DNA of 39,685 nt from Gammaproteobacteria bacterium (GTDB lineage: Bacteria; Pseudomonadota; Gammaproteobacteria; Steroidobacterales; GCA-2729495). Below the pieces are notes generated by a model. The model did no database searches, was not told the DNA's origin, and saw only the letters and a list, made by a program, of their open reading frames with translations. Position numbers and translations under genes: made by a program. The stretch covers positions 2,501-42,185 of the forward strand of contig JABDLC010000014.1 in assembly GCA_013001905.1 (NCBI GenBank). The letters are read 5' to 3'. Shown in pieces: positions 34,111 through 39,685 of the stretch (its first letter is position 1; the number at the start of each line of letters is the position of its first letter).

Positions 34111-35151
34111 CTAAAATTCGTCTTTGTTCGCGGCCTTGAAGCGCGCTTCTTCCTTGGTGATGACGCCTTTCGACATCAACTCCTGCAGATTCTGATCGAG
34201 CGTCTGCATGCCGTTGTTCTGGCCGGTCTGGATAGCCGAATACATCTGCGCGATCTTGCCCTCGCGAATCAGGTTACGGATCGCAGGCGTGCCAATCATG
34301 ATTTCGTGGGCTGCGATTCGACCGCCACCGACACGCTTCAACAGCGTCTGTGAAATCACTGCGCGTAAAGATTCCGACAGCATCGACCGGACCATCTCTT
34401 TCTCAGCTGCCGGGAAGACGTCGACGATACGGTCAACGGTTTTGGCAGCAGAACTGGTATGCAACGTGCCGAACACGAGGTGGCCCGTCTCGGCCGCCGT
34501 CAGTGCAAGACGAATAGTCTCGAGGTCACGCAGCTCGCCAACGAGTATCACGTCAGGGTCTTCGCGCAATGCGGAACGCAGCGCTTCGGAGAAACCGAGC
34601 GTATCGCGGTGCACCTCACGCTGGTTAATCAGTGAACGCTGGCTCTCGTGCACAAACTCAATGGGATCCTCAATCGTGAGGATATGATCCGGCTTATTCT
34701 CATTGATGTAATTGATCATCGCGGCCAGTGTGGTCGACTTACCGGAGCCCGTGGGCCCGGTCACCAGCACGATGCCGCGAGGATGCATCGAGACATCTTT
34801 AAAAATAGGCGGAGCCTGAAGATCTTCAAGTGTCAGAATTTCGGACGGAATGGTACGGAACACAGCGCCGGCTCCGCGCGCCTGATTGAAGGCATTTACA
34901 CGAAAGCGCGCAAGCTTGGGTATCTCGAATGAAAAGTCAGTCTCAAACTTCTCTTCGAAGTCTTTACGCTGCTTGTCATTCATGATGTCGTAAATCATGC
35001 TGTGCACATCTTTGTGCGTCAGCGGCGGCATGTTGATACGCTTAACGTCACCGTCAACACGAATCATCGGCGGCACACCGGCCGACAGGTGTAAATCCGA
35101 TGCATTGTTCTTGACGGAAAATGCGAGTAACTGCGCTATGTCTACTGCCAT
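34111..35151 (-). CDS. pilT: Type IV pilus retraction ATPase PilT
   Basis: Main motor that depolymerises the pilus and drives twitching, 346 residues. It has DIAQLLAFSVKNNASDLHLSAG at the N-terminus, Walker A GPTGSGKST (132-140), ILTIEDPIEFVHESQRSLI, Walker B VILVGELRDLETI, GHLVFGTLHTSSAAKTVDRI and the PilT-specific AIRNLIREGK near residue 290. The ATG follows AAGGA. It is the first gene of pilT - pilU - third ATPase and divergent from yggS, as in Pseudomonas. No convincing promoter was found in the 132 bp gap. Confidence 0.96.
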   Translation of the reverse strand: MAVDIAQLLAFSVKNNASDLHLSAGVPPMIRVDGDVKRINMPPLTHKDVHSMIYDIMNDKQRKDFEEKFETDFSFEIPKLARFRVNAFNQARGAGAVFRTIPSEILTLEDLQAPPIFKDVSMHPRGIVLVTGPTGSGKSTTLAAMINYINENKPDHILTIEDPIEFVHESQRSLINQREVHRDTLGFSEALRSALREDPDVILVGELRDLETIRLALTAAETGHLVFGTLHTSSAAKTVDRIVDVFPAAEKEMVRSMLSESLRAVISQTLLKRVGGGRIAAHEIMIGTPAIRNLIREGKIAQMYSAIQTGQNNGMQTLDQNLQELMSKGVITKEEARFKAANKDEF

Positions 35152-35283
35152 TTCTCAATCCTTGAGTGAGTAGCCTGTACTTGGTCAGCAAGCCAGGCTC
35201 AAAGTCATTCAAACGCTACCTATGGCCTCCTTACCATAAGCAGCACTGACAGAAGCAGTATATGTATTGACTCGGGAGGTATC

Positions 35284-35979
35284 GTGACGCGTATCACGAA
35301 ACATTTAGTTAATTTACAAAACCGTATTTCCGCTGCCTGCGCCCGTGCCGGCAGAAATGAGAACGACGTCTCAGTTTTGGCGGTCAGCAAGCGCCATCCC
35401 GTCGCTGCGGTCCGTGAGGCCTATGCCGCAGGGCTACACGCGATGGGCGAAAATTACCTGCAAGACGCGCTGCAAAAAATACCTGAATGCCCACCCGGCA
35501 TCTGCTGGCACTACATCGGTCGCGTGCAATCGAACAAGACGCGGGCACTCGCAGAGCACTTCGACTGGATACAAACGGTCGCCAGCCCCAAAGTGGCGCG
35601 GCGACTGAGCGAACAACGCCCCGCCGATCTCACCCCTCTTAATATATGTGTTCAGGTCAATACCGACCGTGACGCAGATCCGAATCACCGGCACGGCGGT
35701 GTGGAGCCTGCGGCGGCCGGTGACCTGTGCGAACTGATCGCCGGATTGCCCAACCTGCGATTGCGGGGGTTGATGACGATCCCGCGGCCTGCCGCGGGGG
35801 AAGCGGAACAGCGCGAGCCGTTTGCGCGGCTGCACGCGTTGTACGATGAATGCAACACCGCGGGGCTCGGGATGGACACACTGTCCATGGGCATGACCAA
35901 CGACCTCGAAGCAGCCATACTCGAAGGGAGCACGATGGTGCGGGTAGGTACGGCATTATTCGGACCAAGACCCGACTAA
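35284..35979 (+). CDS. yggS: PLP-binding homeostasis protein YggS
   Basis: Binds pyridoxal phosphate and balances B6 vitamers and amino acid pools; it has no known catalytic reaction. The 231 residues show the PLP lysine K36 (VLAVSKRHP), GENYLQDALQK, IGRVQSNK (commonly IGxLQSNK), VQVNTDRDADP and the phosphate site LSMGMTNDLEAAILEGSTMVRVGTALFG. GTG 35284 has GGAGG 5 nt upstream. The last 12 codons are echoed in frame downstream (35995-36033), described separately. It lies upstream of proC and yggT, the conserved gammaproteobacterial order. Confidence 0.95.
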   Translation: MTRITKHLVNLQNRISAACARAGRNENDVSVLAVSKRHPVAAVREAYAAGLHAMGENYLQDALQKIPECPPGICWHYIGRVQSNKTRALAEHFDWIQTVASPKVARRLSEQRPADLTPLNICVQVNTDRDADPNHRHGGVEPAAAGDLCELIAGLPNLRLRGLMTIPRPAAGEAEQREPFARLHALYDECNTAGLGMDTLSMGMTNDLEAAILEGSTMVRVGTALFGPRPD

Positions 35980-36033
35980 TGCACTCGCTACGGAGTAGGT
36001 ACGGCGTTATTCGGCCCCCGACCGGAGACCTGA
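35944..36033 (+). repeat. In-frame duplicated 3' end of yggS
   Basis: The last codons of yggS, encoding VGTALFGPRPD and a stop (35944-35979), recur 51 bp later (35995-36033) in the same frame, encoding VGTALFGPRPET and a stop. In the first 30 bases the copies differ only at silent sites. The second copy lies between the yggS stop and the proC start and has no start codon. Confidence 0.9.
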
Positions 36034-36052
36034 TTAAGCTAATCTTGACGCT

Positions 36053-36892
36053 ATGAAAATGAACGAATTGAGTATCGGCTTTGTGGGCGGCGGCAATATG
36101 GCGCAGGCGATCATCCGCGGGCTGCTCGCCGCGGGTCACCGACCCGACCGCCTGTACGTGTCTGACCCGTCCGCAGAGTCGAGACAGGCGCTGGCGGAGA
36201 TGCACGGCAATATCCGGCTGCAGAACGACAACGCTGAGCTTGCGGGACTGTGCGATGTGCTCGTCCTTGCCGTGAAACCGCAGGTACTTCCCGACGTCGC
36301 ACGACAGCTGGCAACAACCGAGCGGGCCGCATCACAACTGGTGATTTCGATTGCCGCAGGCGTCACGATGGCGTCCCTGCGCGGCTGGTTCAGCGACAGC
36401 AAGCGCATCGTGCGTGTCATGCCGAACACGCCTGCACTGATAGGTGCCGGCATGGCGGGGCTGTACGCTGACCATGACCTCGACTCCATTGCCCGCGGCT
36501 GGGCTGACTATGTGATGGAAGCGACGGGCGAATCCCTGTGGGTTTCAGACGAGGCTCTGATTGATGCCGTGACCGCTGTGTCAGGCAGCGGCCCCGCCTA
36601 TTTCTTTCTGGTTATGGAAGCCATGCAGGAAGTCGCCATGGAGATGGGCTTTGATGAACAGCAGGCACGCTTGTTGACTACCCGCACCGCCGCCGGCGCA
36701 GGTCTGCTCGCAAGCGCGTCCGACGAATCCGCTGCCGTGCTGCGTGAGCGCGTCACCTCACCCGGCGGCACCACGGCCGCTGCGCTCGAACAACTTGAGC
36801 AGGGCGGCATCCGTGATATCTTCCGCAAAGCCCTGAACGCTGCGCAAAAACGTGCTGTTGAACTTGGCAAACACGAGCTCGGCGACAGCTGA
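36053..36892 (+). CDS. proC: Pyrroline-5-carboxylate reductase
   Basis: Last step of proline synthesis, NAD(P)H-dependent. The 279 residues have the Rossmann motif IGFVGGGNMAQAIIRGLL, VLAVKPQVLPDV, ISIAAGVTMASLRGWF, RVMPNTPALIGAGMAGLY, AVSGSGPAYFFLVMEAM and the signature RERVTSPGGTTAAALEQL. It starts ATGAAAATG at 36053, and both ATGs are possible. No ribosome site is obvious. It is probably co-transcribed with yggS and yggT. Confidence 0.96.
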   Translation: MKMNELSIGFVGGGNMAQAIIRGLLAAGHRPDRLYVSDPSAESRQALAEMHGNIRLQNDNAELAGLCDVLVLAVKPQVLPDVARQLATTERAASQLVISIAAGVTMASLRGWFSDSKRIVRVMPNTPALIGAGMAGLYADHDLDSIARGWADYVMEATGESLWVSDEALIDAVTAVSGSGPAYFFLVMEAMQEVAMEMGFDEQQARLLTTRTAAGAGLLASASDESAAVLRERVTSPGGTTAAALEQLEQGGIRDIFRKALNAAQKRAVELGKHELGDS

Positions 36893-36924
36893 GTCGGCAT
36901 CGCTAACCAGGAACTGAATTTTCC

Positions 36925-37464
36925 ATGCAATCCGGACTGCTGTACCTGATCGACACGCTGGCAGGGCTCTATCTGATCGCAATCGCGCTGCGGCTCGCGA
37001 TGCAGTGGGTGCGCGCAGACTGGCGCAATCCCATTGTGCAGTTCGTCGTTAATGTGACCAACCCGTTAATTGTGCCGCTGCAGAAAATACTGGTGCCGAT
37101 TTACAAGCTCGACACCGCAACCCTGGTCGTGCTGATAGCACTCCAGCTGGCACTCCTCAGTCTGCTTACCTGGCTGTCGCTGCCGGCCATGCCGCCGTTC
37201 CCGACGCTGCTCTGGGCCGCACTCTTACGCAGCCTGGAGCTTATTCTTAACACCTACTTCTACGTGATCTTCGGCTACATTTTGCTGAGCTGGATTTCGG
37301 GCGGCAGCTACAATCCGTCGCTCGCGATGCTGAGCACTATGCTGCGTGATATTGCTGAGCCGGTACTCGCCCCTGTTCGCCGCGTGATACCGCCGATCTC
37401 CGGCTTTGATCTGTCACCGATCTTTGTACTAATCGGTATCCAGTTCCTGCTCCGCACTCTCTGA
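36925..37464 (+). CDS. yggT: YggT family membrane protein
   Basis: 179-residue inner-membrane protein with two repeated YggT units, each two hydrophobic helices with a PhoxP loop: LYLIAIALRLAMQWVRADWRNPIVQFVVNV followed by TNPLIVPLQKIL, and YVIFGYILLSWISGGSYNP followed by IAEPVLAPVRRVIPP. The function is not firmly known; in Gammaproteobacteria it regularly follows proC. The 3' end overlaps a convergent gene by 36 nt. Confidence 0.93.
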   Translation: MQSGLLYLIDTLAGLYLIAIALRLAMQWVRADWRNPIVQFVVNVTNPLIVPLQKILVPIYKLDTATLVVLIALQLALLSLLTWLSLPAMPPFPTLLWAALLRSLELILNTYFYVIFGYILLSWISGGSYNPSLAMLSTMLRDIAEPVLAPVRRVIPPISGFDLSPIFVLIGIQFLLRTL

Positions 37465-38055
37465 CGGCACCGGCGTTGCCGGGGCATCCTGCAACTCAGT
37501 TTGCTGCAGTTCACTTTGCTGTAATTGATTTTTGATGGCAGCAACAGTGTCCGCATTGACTTCGCCGCGCCACGTCGCCGTCACGCCGGCATCGGCAGAA
37601 TACGCGAGAATAGTTGGCTGCCCGTCTATGGGCAGACCGGCGCTCTCAGCGAACGACTGCAGCCTCTTGATATACAGCACGGCGCCCTGCTCCGGCGGGA
37701 TCAGGCCTTCATAGGTTTCGCCGATTGCACGGCGGATCAGCCCTTTGACAAAGAACGGCGGGCTCTCCATGACGGCGAAATGCCAGGCAAGCACTTCGTC
37801 AGGCAATGCGTCAGCCTCTAGCAGCGACTGATGCCAGCGGATCAGTTCCTCACCCTGCCAGGTGCCGTTATCCTGATCTTTCGCAATGCCGAGAAAAACC
37901 AGGTGAGTGCCGTCACCCTGTATATCATCGGGGAAAACGAAATCCTGTTTCGCGAAATTGACCGCTTCTACCCGCTCAAACGCCACAGCTGAAATCGTTA
38001 GCGACAGCAGCACGACGGCCATACCGGCACGTGCAATTTTTCCTGATGTAGTCAT
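37429..38055 (-). CDS. Secreted protein of unknown function
   Basis: 208 residues with an N-terminal signal peptide (GMAVVLLSLTISAVA, about residues 11-25). The mature part is without any cysteine: FVFPDDIQGDGTHLVFLGIAKDQDNG, WQGEELIRWHQSLLEADAL, WHFAVMESPPFFVKGLIRRAIGE, then a glutamine-rich and acidic tail (IKNQLQQSELQQTELQD). The early strand-helix pattern recalls a thioredoxin-like fold without the redox cysteines, but I do not recognise the family. It lies 5 nt downstream of the TerB-like gene on the same strand and overlaps yggT at its 3' end by 36 nt. Confidence 0.7.
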   Translation of the reverse strand: MTTSGKIARAGMAVVLLSLTISAVAFERVEAVNFAKQDFVFPDDIQGDGTHLVFLGIAKDQDNGTWQGEELIRWHQSLLEADALPDEVLAWHFAVMESPPFFVKGLIRRAIGETYEGLIPPEQGAVLYIKRLQSFAESAGLPIDGQPTILAYSADAGVTATWRGEVNADTVAAIKNQLQQSELQQTELQDAPATPVPSESAEQELDTD

Positions 38056-38060
38056 TAGTT

Positions 38061-38507
38061 TTAGTCTCGCTCTTCGTTGCGCAGTCTGATGATGTCTCCG
38101 TTTGAGACGTACAGCAGATCTGCCACCTTGCGGATCAGGTATTCCTCGTATTTGTCCAGCCGGTCATCCGCGAGCGCTGTGCGCCATAGCAATCGCACGA
38201 CCTCAAGCTTCTGCTCGTAATCGAGACTGTCGTGGAGCGCGCGCGTAAAGTCGAACAGACAAACCGATTCATCCATCGCCTTCGCTGCACGATCCATGAG
38301 CGCTCCGGCCTCCGCTTCCGTCAACTCAAAATGGGTGGCGAGGAAGCCACGGATAGCAAGCTGTTCGTCCGATGACTCATCGAAATCCGCCCGCGCCATT
38401 TCCAGCAGCAGGGCCGCAAGCGCAAGTTGTTGCCGCTCATCAGGATCAGTCGCGCTTTCTGCGTAGGCGCGATCAGCAAGCAGTATGTTTTTGATTCTAC
38501 CCAGCAT
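38061..38507 (-). CDS. TerB-like (tellurite resistance TerB family) protein
   Basis: 148-residue all-helical cytoplasmic protein: LALAALLLEMARADFDESSDEQLAIRGFL, FELTEAEAGALMDRA, VVRLLWRTALADDRLDKYEEYLIRKVADLL. The repeated acidic MxxADxxxxxxE / ALADDRLDxYEE helices are the TerB metal-binding pattern. Despite the name, isolated TerB proteins are common and not evidence of tellurite resistance. Its role with the secreted protein downstream and the hydrolase upstream is unknown. Confidence 0.82.
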   Translation of the reverse strand: MLGRIKNILLADRAYAESATDPDERQQLALAALLLEMARADFDESSDEQLAIRGFLATHFELTEAEAGALMDRAAKAMDESVCLFDFTRALHDSLDYEQKLEVVRLLWRTALADDRLDKYEEYLIRKVADLLYVSNGDIIRLRNEERD

Positions 38508-38551
38508 CGCTCTATAGACAGTTATTCTGCATCGGCGTTCGAGTCATTTTT

Positions 38552-39196
38552 TTAACCTAAACGCTCGACCAGTATTCGTCGCAAATCAACCAGATGGCCG
38601 TGAAAAAAGTGCCCTGCGCCCGGCACCATTACAAGCTCCGGGGCAGGCTCTCCGTCACTGGCGCAACTCGCCACGAACGCTTGCACATCAGCCGCCGGCA
38701 CCACGTCATCCGCTTCGCCCTGCACGATCAGCCATGGCATGACAGGCCTCTGCGCCAGGGCGGCCCCAAGTATATTGACCGCGGGCGCAATACTGATCAA
38801 TCGCGAGGCCTCAGCCGCCGCCGCAGCCCGCGCGGCGATCACGCCGCCGAAAGAAAAGCCCGCCAGCCAGATCTCGGCGGCCGGCCACTCTGCTCTGACC
38901 CAGTCACACACGGCCAGCAGATCATCGACCTCGCCATCGCCGTCGGCATACTCGCCGGCACTTGCACCCACACCGCGAAAATTAAAACGCAGCGCCGCCA
39001 TACCGAGATCATTCATAGCGCGCGCCAGCGTATGCACAACCTTGTTGAGCATGGTGCCCTGATACAGCGGGTGCGGATGACACACGACGGCAACACGCGC
39101 CGGCGCAGTGGCCTCTTCCGGCGTCTCCAGCATCGCTTCGAGCTGACCCGCCGGGCCGGGGAGTTGCAACAGTTGCTTGTGAGGTGCCTTGGCCAT
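38552..39196 (-). CDS. Alpha/beta hydrolase
   Basis: 214-residue alpha/beta-fold hydrolase of the dienelactone-hydrolase-like small serine type: VAVVCHPHPLYQGTMLNKVV, LRFNFRGVGASAGEY, nucleophile elbow AGFSFGG, LIVQGEADDVVPAAD (acid), and PGAGHFFHGHL (catalytic His). The substrate is unknown. ATG 39196 is chosen over TTG 39208 because a TATAGT -10 (39215-39210 on the minus strand) predicts a start near 39203. That would leave a leader of only about 7 nt. It is divergent from the PEBP gene across 69 bp. Confidence 0.85.
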   Translation of the reverse strand: MAKAPHKQLLQLPGPAGQLEAMLETPEEATAPARVAVVCHPHPLYQGTMLNKVVHTLARAMNDLGMAALRFNFRGVGASAGEYADGDGEVDDLLAVCDWVRAEWPAAEIWLAGFSFGGVIAARAAAAAEASRLISIAPAVNILGAALAQRPVMPWLIVQGEADDVVPAADVQAFVASCASDGEPAPELVMVPGAGHFFHGHLVDLRRILVERLG

Positions 39197-39265
39197 ATCG
39201 GGAGGCAATACTATAAGATGCGTAGCAACTCGTCATTGCGAGATGCAATTGTCAGGGAGCCATGG

Positions 39266-39685
39266 ATGAAAATCACTTCAGAGAACTTTGCGCAGAATGA
39301 ACGCATTCCAGAACGATGCGCGTTCGGCATACCGTGCCCGGAGGAACACCTGAAGCTCGGGGATAACCGCAACCCGCAACTCACCTGGACAGATCTGCCG
39401 GAAGGCACCCGGTCACTGGTGCTTATCTGTGTCGACACCGACGTGCCGTCATCAATGGATGACTTCAATAAAGAAGGCCGCACGATACCTGCGGAATTAC
39501 CACGCGTACCGTTTATCCACTGGGTAATGACCGACATTCCGCCCACCGACGGCTCGCTTGCTGAAGGCGAATGCTCCGACGGCATCACAGCGGGAGGCAA
39601 GGACGCGCCACCGGGACCGGAGGGGTCCAGACAGGGTATAAACGATTACACAGGGTTCATGACCGGCGATGAGAGCATGGCGGGA
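39266..39685 (+). CDS. YbhB/YbcL (PEBP, Raf kinase inhibitor-like) protein, 3' end outside window
   Basis: The first 140 codons are present and the frame is open to the window edge. MKITSENFAQNERIPERCAFG is followed by NRNPQLTWTDLPEGTRSLVL, CVDTDVPS and FIHWVMTDIPPTDGSL, the phosphatidylethanolamine-binding-protein pattern of bacterial YbhB/YbcL. ATG 39266 has GGGAG at 39255-39259, 6 nt upstream. An ATG at 39262 is in another frame. The function in bacteria is unclear. The segment between CVDTDVPS and FIHW (about 20 residues, with DDFNKEGRTIP) is longer than in E. coli YbhB. Confidence 0.88.
   Translation, partial: MKITSENFAQNERIPERCAFGIPCPEEHLKLGDNRNPQLTWTDLPEGTRSLVLICVDTDVPSSMDDFNKEGRTIPAELPRVPFIHWVMTDIPPTDGSLAEGECSDGITAGGKDAPPGPEGSRQGINDYTGFMTGDESMAG

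Noticed and set aside
33057-34139. 360-codon open frame antisense to pilU
   Set aside because: It is a shadow of the PilU reading frame without recognisable protein features.

Overview
This 39.7 kb window is ordinary chromosome from a gammaproteobacterium with roughly 55-60% G+C. Evidence for that placement is gene content and order. tyrS / M23 peptidase / anmK / erpA and gshB / tonB / yqgE / ruvX / pyrB / pilU / pilT / yggS / proC / yggT beside pilGHIJ-chpA-chpC follow two blocks known from Pseudomonas aeruginosa. Insertions, a missing pilK and chpB, a PyrK-like protein and a bactofilin argue against Pseudomonas itself. A Chromatiales- or Woeseiales-like lineage is my guess and is not proven. 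Genes are densely packed, often with 1-4 nt overlaps. No insertion sequence, prophage, CRISPR array, tRNA or rRNA was seen.

Left part (1-11758): the start of tyrS (minus), then M23 peptidase and anmK (peptidoglycan turnover), then ppk1 behind a half-conserved Pho box. ppk1 converges on a minus-strand operon rppH - DUF6776-like - bactofilin - erpA - ppx. btuC (plus) follows, then the divergent pair tyrA (minus) and pdxH (plus).

Centre (11759-16928): a 655 bp gap without a gene. It contains a full sigma-54 promoter, an A-rich transcript of about 220 nt with four AAN-repeat motifs, and a strong intrinsic terminator. This is the layout of the Hfq/Crc decoy RNAs CrcZ/CrcY and is the most interesting object in the window. 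Then come btuD and a PduO-type cobalamin adenosyltransferase (plus), btuF - ampE - ampD (minus, so transcribed ampD first) and rsmE.

Right part (16925-39685): a twitching chemosensory operon pilG-pilH-pilI-pilJ-chpA-chpC (minus). Divergent from it runs gshB - GNAT - tonB - yqgE - ruvX - pyrB - pyrK-like (plus). Three PilT-family ATPases follow (minus: pilT, pilU and a third paralogue), then yggS - proC - yggT (plus). Next is a minus-strand group (alpha/beta hydrolase, TerB-like, secreted protein without cysteine) and finally the start of a PEBP-family gene (plus).

Functional themes are type IV pilus retraction and its chemosensory control, B12 uptake and adenosylation, peptidoglycan recycling and beta-lactam sensing (anmK, ampD, ampE), polyphosphate synthesis and breakdown, and pyrimidine, proline, tyrosine and PLP metabolism. 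All functions come from recognising protein motifs and gene order by eye. No database search was run.
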